Origin: CAZART01 sp964487555
GTDB taxonomy: Bacteria; Bacteroidota; Rhodothermia; Rhodothermales; VXPQ01
Direction of reading: 5' to 3'
NCBI GenBank assembly: GCA_964487555.1
Contig: CAZART010000008.1
Coordinates: 1-64,000 of the forward strand
Length of the DNA stretch: 64,000 nucleotides
Shown here: piece after piece, positions 34,913-44,596 of the stretch
How positions within the stretch are numbered: the stretch's first letter is position 1
How the letters are laid out: each line of letters opens with the position of its first letter
Notes under the pieces: model-generated
Told to the model about the DNA's origin: nothing
Seen by the model: only the letters and a program-made list of their open reading frames with translations
The model's database searches: none
Translations under genes and position numbers: made by a program

Positions 34913-37900
34913 ATGAGCGTTATTTATCGAGTCATGCCCCGTTTCATGGACATCCGGAGCCGCGTGTCCGCCGGCAAGGCAGCATCGCGAGAGGCTTCTT
35001 CAACGTTTTGTCTGAGCATGGGGGCGTTCGTGAGCCTGTTCCTGCTGTTGTCGGTGGCAGGTGGGACGCAAGCGTCCTATGCGAACAATGCCGATCTGAC
35101 GGGGCCACTTGCGTCACCCGTCCACATTCGTACAGAAGCAGTCGAATCGGCCAATCTACCGGTGCCGGTATCCGTGCACGAAGTATCGGGACAGGTCACG
35201 TCGGCTGACGACGGACGGCCGCTTCCCGGTGTCAACGTGGTCGTAAAAGCGACGACGACCGGTACGGTAACCGATTCCGATGGGCGGTATAGCTTGAGCG
35301 CGCCTGCGTCGACCGATACACTCGTCTTTTCGTTCGTTGGATTCTTGAGCCGGGAGGTCCCGATCGCCGGGCGCAGCGTGGTCGACGTCCAGCTTTCACT
35401 GGACGACGTGCTCTTGGATGAAGTCGTCGTGGTCGGGTATGGGGCCCGCAGTAAGCAGACCCTGTCCGGATCGGTCAGCTCAGTCCGTGGTGAAGAGCTG
35501 GAGATGGCACCGGTAACGAATACGTCGAACACCCTCGTCGGTCGCGTGCCGGGTTTGGTCGCAACGAACTCGAGCGGTGAGCCGGGAAGTGACGGATCCG
35601 TGATTCGCATCCGAGGCAATCATACGCTGGGTGACAACGAACCGCTCGTCGTCATCGACGGGGTCCCGGATCGCGCGGGCGGTCTCCAGCGGATTAGTGC
35701 AAGCGATATCGAATCTATCAGTGTATTGAAGGATGCCTCGGCGGCCATTTACGGTGCGCGGGCGGCCAACGGCGTTATCCTCCTGACGACCAAGCGCGGT
35801 CAGCCGGGCAAGCCCCGTTTCAACCTGGAGGTAAACCAGGGCTACAACCAGCCGACGCGGATTCCCCAAATGGCAGACGCGGCGACATACCTCACGATGC
35901 TGAATGAGATCTCCATGTATGCGGAACGTGAGCCGGCCTACTCGGACGAAACGATCCAGAAGTACCGCGAAGCAGCGGACCCGTGGCTCTTTCCGAATAC
36001 CGACTGGTATGCCGAGACGCTGAAGCCCCTATCCGCGCAGACCATGGGTAACGTATCGGTCTCCGGCGGCAGCGAAGACGTCAGGTATTATCTCTCTCTC
36101 CGTGGCCTGACCGAAGACGGATTCTACAGAAACAGCGCTACCCGTTATAATCAGGTCAATTTCAGGAGCAACTTCGACGCGCGGATCAACAACAGCATAC
36201 AGCTTCGATTCGACGTCGCCGGAAGTGTGGAGGACCGCAATTATCCGACGCGCTCGGTAGGGGAAATCTTTCGCATGGTGATGCGTGGCAAGCCCCATCT
36301 GCCGGCCTACTGGCCGAACGGTCTGCCGGGTCCCGACATCGAGTATGGAGACAACCCCGCTGTTGTTTCTACCTCAGCTACCGGATCCAACCAGGATCAG
36401 CGCAATTACGTCCAAACCAGGTTGGAGCTGAACGTCGACGTCCCCGCTGTTGAAGGACTTTCGTTTAGAGTCAACGGGGCCTTTGATCGAAGCTTCCGAG
36501 AAAACAAGAACTGGCAGACCCCGTGGACCCTCTATACCTGGGACGGCGCGACCTATGACGAGAACGGCGTTCCCGTTGTGCAGGGAAGTCAGCGGGGCTA
36601 CAGCGAGCCCAGGCTTTTCCAGGAGTATGATCGGGGCCAGAATATTATGGCCAACCTGGTGGGAACCTACGATCGAGTTTGGGGAAATCATGCCATGACC
36701 GTCCTCGTCGGCACGGAGGCGGAAACGTTCAGGAGCTCGTTTTTCAACGCATTCCGCCGGAACTACATTACAGATCAGATTGATCAGCTTTTTGCAGGCG
36801 GACAAGAGGGCCAGGACAATTCGGGCAGGGCATCCGAGGGCGCTCGGCTGAACTACTTTAGCCGCTTCAACTACGGCTTCCAGAATAAGTATCTCCTGGA
36901 GGCCGTGGGCCGCTATGACGGTTCGTATCTCTTTCCGGAGGACAAGCGGTACGGCTTTTTCCCGGCCGTCTCGGCGGCGTGGCGGCTGAGCCAGGAGGAA
37001 TTCTTCAGCAACCGCGTGCCGCTGTTCGACGAGCTTAAGCTGCGCGCGTCGTGGGGCCGAACCGGGAACGATCGGATTGACGCATGGCAGTATCTGGCAA
37101 CGTACGGCTACAGCGAGGGGTACGTGTTCGACGATCAGATTGTCCCCGGCTTGTTCCAGACGCGCATGCCGAATCCCAACGTCGCGTGGGAGGTAGCCAA
37201 TCAATTCGACGTCGGTCTGGAAGGACACGTGTTGGATCACCGTCTCGCCTTCGAGTTCGATTATTTCCGGTACAAGAGATCGGATATCCTCTGGTGGCGA
37301 AACGAGTCGGTGCCATGGACCGCGGGGTTCAGTCTGCCTCGAGAGAATATTGGAGAGGTCTCCAGCTGGGGATATGACGGTACGGTGGCCTATCGCGCCC
37401 AATTCAATGCCGACTCATACCTGGACATCGCCCTGATCGGTGGATACGCCAGAAACAAGATCGACTTCTGGGACGAGGCCCCGGGAGCCCCGGAGTATCA
37501 GCGGTCCACCGGAGCACCGATGAATACCGGCCTCTACTACGAAGCCGACGGAATATTCCAATCCGAAGAGGAGATTGCGAACACGCCGCACTGGCCCGGT
37601 GCTCGGCCCGGCGACGTCATCTTTAAGGATGTGAACGGCGATGGTGAAATCAACGGTCTGGACCGGGTGCGAATTGACAAGAACAACACGCCTCGTTTTA
37701 CAGGAGGCCTAAACCTCCGCGCCAACATCCGCAGCATCGACTTTTCGCTGTTATTCCAGGGGGCGGCGGGAGCGGTCCAGTACGTCTTTACGGAGTCTGG
37801 AGAGATCGGCAATTTCCTAGAAGACTTTGCCGAGAACCGATGGACGCCCGAGAATCCGAGCACCACGCACCCCAGAACGTTCAATCGCAATAACGAATAC

Positions 37901-38155
37901 TGGACCAATCAGCCAAACACCTACTGGCTGCGGCCTACGGATTATCTAAGGCTGAAAAACGTCCAGATAGGATACACGATGCCCTCCAGCTTCAGTCGCC
38001 GGGTAGGCCTCGAGAGGCTTCGGATCTATGCCAGCGGATTCAATCTGCTCACGTTCGACCGGCTGAAGCTGCTGGATCCTGAGGCGACCACGTCGGACGG
38101 TCAGTACTACCCGCAGAAGAGGGTCTACAACCTCGGTTTGTCTTTAACCCTTTGA
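34913..38155 (+). CDS. susC: SusC/RagA-type TonB-dependent outer-membrane transporter
   Basis: A 1080-residue protein. After a long leader with a hydrophobic signal (MGAFVSLFLLLSVAGG), residues about 91-163 form the CarboxypepD_reg domain (SGQVTSADDGRPLPGVNVVV). The SusC TonB box DEVVVVGYG is at about 170-177. The plug carries RIRGNHTLGDNEPLVVIDGVP, SISVLKDASAAIYGARAANGVI and LTTKRG. The 22-strand barrel ends VYNLGLSLTL. With SusD it imports oligosaccharides across the outer membrane using TonB. ATG 34913 is chosen, with 34934 possible. No glycoside hydrolase accompanies the pair. Confidence 0.94.
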   Translation: MSVIYRVMPRFMDIRSRVSAGKAASREASSTFCLSMGAFVSLFLLLSVAGGTQASYANNADLTGPLASPVHIRTEAVESANLPVPVSVHEVSGQVTSADDGRPLPGVNVVVKATTTGTVTDSDGRYSLSAPASTDTLVFSFVGFLSREVPIAGRSVVDVQLSLDDVLLDEVVVVGYGARSKQTLSGSVSSVRGEELEMAPVTNTSNTLVGRVPGLVATNSSGEPGSDGSVIRIRGNHTLGDNEPLVVIDGVPDRAGGLQRISASDIESISVLKDASAAIYGARAANGVILLTTKRGQPGKPRFNLEVNQGYNQPTRIPQMADAATYLTMLNEISMYAEREPAYSDETIQKYREAADPWLFPNTDWYAETLKPLSAQTMGNVSVSGGSEDVRYYLSLRGLTEDGFYRNSATRYNQVNFRSNFDARINNSIQLRFDVAGSVEDRNYPTRSVGEIFRMVMRGKPHLPAYWPNGLPGPDIEYGDNPAVVSTSATGSNQDQRNYVQTRLELNVDVPAVEGLSFRVNGAFDRSFRENKNWQTPWTLYTWDGATYDENGVPVVQGSQRGYSEPRLFQEYDRGQNIMANLVGTYDRVWGNHAMTVLVGTEAETFRSSFFNAFRRNYITDQIDQLFAGGQEGQDNSGRASEGARLNYFSRFNYGFQNKYLLEAVGRYDGSYLFPEDKRYGFFPAVSAAWRLSQEEFFSNRVPLFDELKLRASWGRTGNDRIDAWQYLATYGYSEGYVFDDQIVPGLFQTRMPNPNVAWEVANQFDVGLEGHVLDHRLAFEFDYFRYKRSDILWWRNESVPWTAGFSLPRENIGEVSSWGYDGTVAYRAQFNADSYLDIALIGGYARNKIDFWDEAPGAPEYQRSTGAPMNTGLYYEADGIFQSEEEIANTPHWPGARPGDVIFKDVNGDGEINGLDRVRIDKNNTPRFTGGLNLRANIRSIDFSLLFQGAAGAVQYVFTESGEIGNFLEDFAENRWTPENPSTTHPRTFNRNNEYWTNQPNTYWLRPTDYLRLKNVQIGYTMPSSFSRRVGLERLRIYASGFNLLTFDRLKLLDPEATTSDGQYYPQKRVYNLGLSLTL

Positions 38156-38199
38156 ACGTCTATCAGGGATCCGCTTCAATCGCTAGAAAGAATGAACCG

Positions 38200-39966
38200 A
38201 TGAAAAATATCTTACGCATTGCTGCAGTCGCCGTTTTGGGAATCACCCTCCTGAGTTGCGACAACATTATGGATGTGAATCCGCTAGACCAGATCTCTGA
38301 CAGCGCAGTCTGGGAGGATGGCGCCCTGATGGAGGCCTACGTCAACGACATATACCAAGGCGTAGAGCACAGCCATCTGGCCGTAAATATCAGCTCGGGC
38401 GTGGACGAGACAAAGCATACTCACGGTTGGGATGACTCTCCCGTGAGACAGTCTAACATGACACCCGACAATGTGGGCTTTTTTCGGACCAGCTGGGCCA
38501 ATTGGTTTCCTCATTACAAATGGGACGAGTTGTACAAGCGGATAAAAGACACGAATGTGTTCCTTGCAAACGCCGAGCAGTCAGGCAATGTGGATGCGTC
38601 ATTGATAAACCGGCTGACGGGCGAAGTGCTATTCCTGAGGGGCTACTTTTATCACAACCTTCTGAAGCTGTACGGTGGGGTACCGCTCGTCACGCAGCCG
38701 TTTGCCCTCGACGATGATTTCAGTGTAGAGCGAGCATCCTTTGAAGAAACGGTCAATCAGATCGTCTCGGATCTGGATGCGGCGGCCGACATGCTGCCGC
38801 CTGCACAGGTCGAGACAGGACGTGCCACCAGAGGCGCCGCAATGGCTCTGAAGGCACGCGTCCTCCTATTCGCGGCCAGCGACCTGTACGCTCAGAATCC
38901 CGGCGGCATGGAGGAAACCGGTTATATCGGCGGCGATCAGCAAGCGCGCTGGCGAGCGGCTAAAAATGCGGCCAAGGCGGTGATGGACCTTGGAGAATAC
39001 GACCTCTACATGAGCGACCCGGCTCCGAGCGATTCGGCTGCGAAAAACTACGCGGACATATTCCTCGTCCCGGGACACAATGAAACCATTTTCAGCCGAC
39101 ATTTCGTCAAGACGTATTCGTTCGAATGGTTCGAGGGCCAGATCGGCCTCTTTTCCGGTCCGAACGGGTATCATAACTGGGGCGGCGATACCCCTCTCCA
39201 GCAGCACGTTGACGCCTACGAGCTGGCGGATGGAACGAAATTCGATTGGACGAACCCGGAGCATGCGGCCAATCCGTACGCCAACCGGGATCCTCGATTC
39301 TACGCATCGATTTTCTACAACGGAGCAGGATGGCGTACGCGGCCTTCGGACGTCGCCGCACTGGATCCCCAAGGCATCGTGCAGACGGCCTACTTCGAAA
39401 TGCCGGGTGAAAGTGACTTAAGACCCGGTCTCGACACGCGCCAGGGACCGATTGAGGATTGGAATGGAACGTATACCGGCTACTACACCAGGAAATTCCT
39501 CGACATCGACGTGGACCATCAGTTCGAAAGGCAGGAGACGCCATGGATCATCATGCGCTTCGCCGAAGTCTTGCTCAACTACGCCGAAGCGTCGGCCGCG
39601 CTCGGAGAGGAAGGCGATGCTCGGGAGGCCGTGAACCGCGTTCGGCGTCGCGCCGGCATGCCTGAAATCAACGATTCGGGAGAGGCGCTGCTTGAACGAA
39701 TTCGGAACGAGCGACGCGTAGAACTCGCCTTCGAAAACCACCGCTTTTTCGACGTCCGCCGGTGGATGATTGCTCCGGAGGTCTACGACAACGGACGCGG
39801 AGTGCGCATCACCGGCCGGCTAACTTCCAATGGCACGTACGATTATGAATACGAGCTACGGGAAATCGACCAGCGCGGCTGGAACAACAGCCATTACTTC
39901 TTGCCGATTGACCGTGTGGAGATGAACCGAAACGATCTCCTCATTCAAAATCCCGGATACAACTAG
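38200..39966 (+). CDS. susD: SusD/RagB-type surface glycan-binding lipoprotein
   Basis: A 588-residue lipoprotein (signal AAVAVLGITLLSC). SusD features: MDVNPLDQISDSAVWEDGALMEAYVNDIY, LTGEVLFLRGYFYHNLLKLYGGVPLVTQ (TPR core), RGAAMALKARVLLFAAS, WIIMRFAEVLLNYAEASAALG, AVNRVRRRAGMP and IRNERRVELAFENHRFFDVRRW. It binds the glycan and forms the lid of SusC. It lies 44 bases downstream of susC in one operon. Confidence 0.94.
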   Translation: MKNILRIAAVAVLGITLLSCDNIMDVNPLDQISDSAVWEDGALMEAYVNDIYQGVEHSHLAVNISSGVDETKHTHGWDDSPVRQSNMTPDNVGFFRTSWANWFPHYKWDELYKRIKDTNVFLANAEQSGNVDASLINRLTGEVLFLRGYFYHNLLKLYGGVPLVTQPFALDDDFSVERASFEETVNQIVSDLDAAADMLPPAQVETGRATRGAAMALKARVLLFAASDLYAQNPGGMEETGYIGGDQQARWRAAKNAAKAVMDLGEYDLYMSDPAPSDSAAKNYADIFLVPGHNETIFSRHFVKTYSFEWFEGQIGLFSGPNGYHNWGGDTPLQQHVDAYELADGTKFDWTNPEHAANPYANRDPRFYASIFYNGAGWRTRPSDVAALDPQGIVQTAYFEMPGESDLRPGLDTRQGPIEDWNGTYTGYYTRKFLDIDVDHQFERQETPWIIMRFAEVLLNYAEASAALGEEGDAREAVNRVRRRAGMPEINDSGEALLERIRNERRVELAFENHRFFDVRRWMIAPEVYDNGRGVRITGRLTSNGTYDYEYELREIDQRGWNNSHYFLPIDRVEMNRNDLLIQNPGYN

Positions 39967-40160
39967 CGAGTACCTGTTTCCGGCATGCAGATGTGCGGTG
40001 CTGATCCCGTATATCGGCCATGTCGACATCAGGCTCACTCGCAAGCGCGACGACCTGGATGCCACGTATTCCGAGCAACGTTTGGCTGCGTTCGCCAAGT
40101 TGAGGACCATCCCCCGGCGTCTCGACAGAACAGGAGTCACCGAGACGAGTACACGCAGCC

Positions 40161-41255
40161 ATGATTAACGTCACGATTCAGGATGTCGCCGCAAAGGCCG
40201 GCGTGTCGATCGGCACGGTCTCTGCCGTCATTAATCAAAAAAATTCGGTACGCGAGGCGACCCGCCGCAAGGTTCAGGAGGCGATCGATGCGCTGAATTA
40301 TCGCCCCAGCGCGGCGGCCCGCAGACGGCTTCAGCCGGCCTCAGAGAAGAGCATCGGGCTGGTGATCAAGGAGATCCGGAACCCGTACTTTGCCGACATC
40401 ATCATCGGTGTGCAGGAGGTCGCCACAGCGCATGGCTTCGGCGTGCTGGTAGTGAGCTCCGAGCATACGTATCGGCTCGAACAGCAGATCGTGGAGTTGC
40501 TCGTAGCGAAGGACGTAGAGGGCATCATCATAAATCCACTGCTCGATGATGATGCGGATCTTTCGCACCTGTTCGAGCTGAAGCGGCGCAACATTCCTCT
40601 GGTCCTGCTCGAAAGTGTAAGGGGGCTCCAGGCAAGTATGGTCGACGTTGACAACGTGGACGCTTCGAAAGACGCCGTCACATACCTGATCGAGCGAGGC
40701 CATAGGCACATCGTCCATTTCGCCGGGCCTCGCTATTCCATGCACAGCGACGAGCGAATCGAGGGGGTGCGTCGCGCGTTCAGCGCCCAGCGATTCATTT
40801 TCGACGATCACGATATCGTGCACGCGGGGGCGCAGCTCGAAGACGGATTTAGGGCCGGGCTGGAGTTCTTCCACGACCGGATCACCGACCGGCCCACGGC
40901 CGTGACCTGTTACAACGATTTGGTGGCGCTGGGGCTGATCCGCGCGTTACGCGAGCTGGGATTGCGCGTGCCCGAGGACGTCTCGGTTATCGGCTACGAC
41001 GACATCGAAATGGCGAGCTTTGCCGCCACGCCGCTTACTACCGTACGTGTGCCCAAGCGTGAGATGGGGAAGCAATCGGCGGAGATCCTGATCCGCCAGA
41101 TCGAGGCACACGATGCCGGCACCGTAGAGAAGGTTTGCTTGCAAGCCGAGCTCATCAAGCGGCGCTCTACCGATGTATTCAGGGCTACGGACGATGGCGA
41201 GGACGTCCCGTCCACATTTGTAACGAGCTCCAACGCTCCGGTGGACCGCTCCTGA
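40161..41255 (+). CDS. LacI-family transcriptional regulator of the sugar locus
   Basis: A 364-residue regulator. The helix-turn-helix is TIQDVAAKAGVSIGTVSAVINQ and the hinge helix is RPSAAARRRLQ. The periplasmic-binding-protein-like sensor domain includes IGLVIKEIRNPYFADIIIGVQE, EGIIINPLLDDD, HFAGPRYSMHSDERIEGVRRAF, AVTCYNDLVALGLIRALRELGLRVPEDVSVIGYDDIEMASFAATPLTTV and SAEILIRQI. It should repress the locus until a pentose or its phosphate binds. It lies 194 bases after susD and just ahead of the catabolic genes. A LacI-type palindrome is upstream of susC. Confidence 0.94.
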   Translation: MINVTIQDVAAKAGVSIGTVSAVINQKNSVREATRRKVQEAIDALNYRPSAAARRRLQPASEKSIGLVIKEIRNPYFADIIIGVQEVATAHGFGVLVVSSEHTYRLEQQIVELLVAKDVEGIIINPLLDDDADLSHLFELKRRNIPLVLLESVRGLQASMVDVDNVDASKDAVTYLIERGHRHIVHFAGPRYSMHSDERIEGVRRAFSAQRFIFDDHDIVHAGAQLEDGFRAGLEFFHDRITDRPTAVTCYNDLVALGLIRALRELGLRVPEDVSVIGYDDIEMASFAATPLTTVRVPKREMGKQSAEILIRQIEAHDAGTVEKVCLQAELIKRRSTDVFRATDDGEDVPSTFVTSSNAPVDRS

Positions 41256-41358
41256 ATGGCTCATGCGAACGATTCTTACCGACATTCTTTCCTGTTGAAT
41301 CCATCCGCATGCCCCCGTTCATGACCAGCCCGGGAGCACGGAAAGTATACGAGTCATT

Positions 41359-42870
41359 ATGGGATCAGGGCCAGATACCGACCGCATAGCAGGTGCCACG
41401 CCGATCGCATCCGCTTATCCGACGCCGAACGGCCCGTCCAGACCGAAGGCCGTAACCCTTGGCGTCATCGTGGGAAACCGCGGATTCTTTCCCGACCACC
41501 TCTGCGAGTCCGGTCGGAAGACCATTCTCCACGTGCTCGAGAAAGAGGGCCTGCGCGTCGTAATTACGCCGGCCGATGCCACAAATAACGGCGCCATTGA
41601 AAGTCTTCAGGAGGCCCGCATATGTGCCGATCTCTTCCGCGAATTCCGTGACGAGATCGACGGCATTCTCGTCACGCTACCCAATTTTGGCGACGAACGG
41701 GCGATCGCCAATTCATTGCGATGGGCGGATCTCGACGTGCCGGTCCTCGTGCACGCCTTTCAGGATTCCGCCGACAACATGAGCATCGCAAGCCGCCGCG
41801 ACAGCTTCTGCGGCAAGATGTCGGCCTGCAATAATCTGCATCAGTACGGTATCAAATATTCGCTTACGAGTCGCCACACCATGGATCCTGAGAGCGAGGA
41901 GTTTGCGCAGGATCTGCGGCGGTTCGCCGAAACGTGCCGGGTCGTGCGCTCCCTGCGCGGGGTTCGCCTTGGGCAGATCGGTGCCCGCCCTGCTGCTTTC
42001 AACACGGTTCGTTTCAGCGAAAAGCTCCTCGAAAGAAGCGGCATCTCCATCGAGACCCTGGACTTGTCGGAGCTGCTCGGATGGATCAAGCGGATGGGTG
42101 ATGACGATCCCCCGGTGACGTCGAAGCTTGAGGAGATGCGCTCGTACACCCGAGTCGACGGAATTCCTCCGGAGAGCCTCATGAAAATGGCGAAGCTGGG
42201 TGTGGCGATCGATCAGTTCGTCGAGGCGCAGGGCCTGGCGGCCACGGCCATTCAGTGCTGGACGTCGATGGAGGAATTCTACGGTGTAGTGCCGTGCACC
42301 GCAATGAGCATGATGAGCAACAATCTCATGGCCAGCGCCTGCGAATCCGACATTGCCGGGACGCTGAGCATGTACATTCTGCAGCAAGCCGCGGGGGTAC
42401 CTGCGGCACTCCTCGACTGGAACAACAACTACGGCGACGATCCGAACAAAGGCGTCGTCTTCCACTGCTCCAACCTGCCGAAGGCCTTTTTCGCCAGCGA
42501 CGGCGAAGATGCCCACAGGATGGATTTTCAGGAAATCATTGCCGGCACCGTGGGTAAGGAGAATACGTTCGGCACCATTGTGGGCCGCATTATGCCGGGG
42601 CCGTTCACCTACGCGCGCGTCTCCACCGACGACTACAACGGCGTCATTCGTACGTACGTCGGAGAGGGGACCTTCACGAGCGACCAGATGACGACCTTCG
42701 GCGGATACGGCGTCTTCGAGGTGCCCGAGCTGCAAAAGCTCCTTGCGCACATCTGCGAGAACGGTTTCGAACACCACGTGGCAGCCACTCGGGCGAGGGT
42801 TGCTGGGGGCGTCTTTGAAGCACTCCGTAAGTATGTGGGATGGGACGTCTACTACCATGGGGGGGATTGA
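41359..42870 (+). CDS. L-fucose/L-arabinose isomerase-family protein (probable pentose isomerase of the ara locus)
   Basis: A 503-residue cytoplasmic protein of the FucI-like fold: VTLGVIVGNRGFFPDHLCESGRK, DGILVTLPNFGDERAIA, VLVHAFQDSADNMSIA..RDSFCGKMSACNNL, RLGQIGARPAAFNTVRFSEKLLE, AIQCWTSMEEFYGVVPCTAMSMM and VGEGTFTSDQMTTFGGYGVFEV. These are the blocks of the COG2407 isomerases (metal-dependent ketol-isomerases), not the canonical AraA N-terminus. Adjacent ribulokinase and ribulose-5-phosphate 4-epimerase genes make it the likely L-arabinose to L-ribulose isomerase. There is no ribosome-binding site before ATG 41359, but it is the first good start. The gene ends 37 bases before the kinase. 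Confidence 0.82.
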   Translation: MGSGPDTDRIAGATPIASAYPTPNGPSRPKAVTLGVIVGNRGFFPDHLCESGRKTILHVLEKEGLRVVITPADATNNGAIESLQEARICADLFREFRDEIDGILVTLPNFGDERAIANSLRWADLDVPVLVHAFQDSADNMSIASRRDSFCGKMSACNNLHQYGIKYSLTSRHTMDPESEEFAQDLRRFAETCRVVRSLRGVRLGQIGARPAAFNTVRFSEKLLERSGISIETLDLSELLGWIKRMGDDDPPVTSKLEEMRSYTRVDGIPPESLMKMAKLGVAIDQFVEAQGLAATAIQCWTSMEEFYGVVPCTAMSMMSNNLMASACESDIAGTLSMYILQQAAGVPAALLDWNNNYGDDPNKGVVFHCSNLPKAFFASDGEDAHRMDFQEIIAGTVGKENTFGTIVGRIMPGPFTYARVSTDDYNGVIRTYVGEGTFTSDQMTTFGGYGVFEVPELQKLLAHICENGFEHHVAATRARVAGGVFEALRKYVGWDVYYHGGD

Positions 42871-42907
42871 TAGGGCGCAGCGAGTACGTACGTTGAAGGG
42901 AGCATCA

Positions 42908-44596
42908 GTGAGCCCGATGGCGAGCAAATACACGATAGGATTGGACTTTGGGACGAACTCCGTGCGCGCGTTGATTGTGAACGTGCAGACGGGGGAAGAG
43001 GTGGGGACGAGCGTTTTCGAATACCCCTCCGGCGAAAACGGCATCCTGCTCGATCGACGGGAGCCCGATCTGGCCCGTCAAAACCCGCAGGACTACGTCG
43101 ACGGGCTGAGGGCGAGTATCCAGGGCGCGCTGGAGGATGCCTCTGATGGCGACGTCTTCAATCCGGCCGACGTCATCGGCCTCGGCGTCGATACGACCGG
43201 CTCGACGCCGCTTCCGGTAGACGCGGACGGACGGCCTCTCGCCTTCGTTCCCCGGTTTCGCGACAATCTAGACGCCCACGTGTGGCTCTGGAAGGATCAT
43301 ACCGGCCACGCTGAAGCCGCGGAGATCACGCAGCGAGCCCGGGAGATGCGCCCCGAATATCTCGCCAAGTGCGGCGGTACGTACAGCTCGGAATGGTTCT
43401 GGTCGAAGATTCTCCATTGCCTGCGCGTGGATCCGGACGTGTTCGAGGCGGCCTACACGTGGGTGGAGCATGCGGATTGGATGCCGGCGGTGCTGACCGG
43501 TACGGATCATCCCGCGAAACTACGCCGAGGTGTCTGCGCCGCCGGGCACAAGGCCATGTTTAATGATGCGTGGGGCGGGTATCCCGATGAAGAATTCCTC
43601 GCCGCGCTGGACGAGCGCCTGGCCGCTCTTCGTCGGACGCTGCCGGACGAAGCCTTCAACGCCGCCGAGGCGGCGGGAAAGCTCACCGAGAATTGGGCCG
43701 AACGGCTCGGCCTTCCGGCTGGGATTCCGGTCGCTATCGGTGCTTTCGATGCCCATCTGGGCGCCGTCGGATCGGGTGTGGCGCCCGGCACGCTCGTCAA
43801 AATCATCGGCACGTCCACGTGCGACCTCACCGTCTCGCCGCTCGACCGCGATCTGGCGGATATTCCCGGCTTGTGCGGGATTGTGCCGGAGTCCATTCTT
43901 CCTGGGCAGTACGGGATGGAAGCCGGCCAGTCGGCCGTAGGCGACATCTTCAACTGGTTCGTGAACAACATCCGGCCCGGCGGTCAGGGCCACGAGTCGC
44001 TTACGGCCGATGCCGAGGCGCTGCGGCCCGGCGAGAGCGGCCTCCTCGCCCTGGACTGGCACAACGGAAACCGCACCGTCCTGGTCGATCAGCGGCTAAC
44101 GGGACTCATCCTCGGCCTCACGCTCCATACGACGCCCGCTGAGATCTACCGGGCACTGGTCGAAGCAACCGCCTTCGGCGCTCGCGTCATCATGGAGCGG
44201 TACGAGGAGTATGGCGTTACGGTCGATCGGGTCGTCAACTGCGGAGGAATTTCTGCCAAGAATCGCATGGTTATGCAGATCTACGCCGACGTCATGGGCC
44301 GGCCGCTGCTTATTTCGCGCAGCACGCAGACCTGTGCCCTCGGTGCGGCCATGAGCGGCGCCGTCGCGGCCGGTGGGGCGGCGGGCGGCCACGACGATTT
44401 TCCGGAGGCCGTCGACGCGATGACGGGCGTGCAGGACACGGTCTTCCAACCGATTCCCGCTCACCGCGACATCTATGATCGGATCTATTCACTCTATCGG
44501 CGTCTACACGATGCCTTCGGCGTCGAAGGCGAGCAGGATGATCTCTACGACGTGATGAAGAAGCTTCTCGAGCTGCGGGACGAGGTGCGCGGCTGA
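42908..44596 (+). CDS. araB: L-ribulokinase (FGGY family)
   Basis: A 562-residue kinase. YTIGLDFGTNSVRALIV is the N-terminal nucleotide/phosphate loop, and GLGVDTTGSTPLPVD and LWKDHTGHAEAAEI match ribulokinases. GGTYSSEWFWSKILHCLR, WVEHADWMPAVLTG, GAFDAHLGAVGSGV, LVKIIGTSTCDLTV, GQYGMEAGQSAVGDIFNWFV and VVNCGGISAKNRMVMQIYADVMGRPL complete the family. It converts L-ribulose to L-ribulose 5-phosphate. AAGGGAG five bases before GTG 42908 supports that start; ATG 42917 is the alternative. Its TGA overlaps the ATG of the next gene. Confidence 0.93.
   Translation: MSPMASKYTIGLDFGTNSVRALIVNVQTGEEVGTSVFEYPSGENGILLDRREPDLARQNPQDYVDGLRASIQGALEDASDGDVFNPADVIGLGVDTTGSTPLPVDADGRPLAFVPRFRDNLDAHVWLWKDHTGHAEAAEITQRAREMRPEYLAKCGGTYSSEWFWSKILHCLRVDPDVFEAAYTWVEHADWMPAVLTGTDHPAKLRRGVCAAGHKAMFNDAWGGYPDEEFLAALDERLAALRRTLPDEAFNAAEAAGKLTENWAERLGLPAGIPVAIGAFDAHLGAVGSGVAPGTLVKIIGTSTCDLTVSPLDRDLADIPGLCGIVPESILPGQYGMEAGQSAVGDIFNWFVNNIRPGGQGHESLTADAEALRPGESGLLALDWHNGNRTVLVDQRLTGLILGLTLHTTPAEIYRALVEATAFGARVIMERYEEYGVTVDRVVNCGGISAKNRMVMQIYADVMGRPLLISRSTQTCALGAAMSGAVAAGGAAGGHDDFPEAVDAMTGVQDTVFQPIPAHRDIYDRIYSLYRRLHDAFGVEGEQDDLYDVMKKLLELRDEVRG

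Noticed and set aside
40071..40086. Second LacI-like operator before the LacI gene (GCAACGTTTGGC)
   Set aside because: Only six central bases are palindromic, which is too weak to report as a site.
41713..43044. 443-codon open frame on the minus strand
   Set aside because: It is the antisense shadow of the FucI-like isomerase gene, whose protein family is clear.
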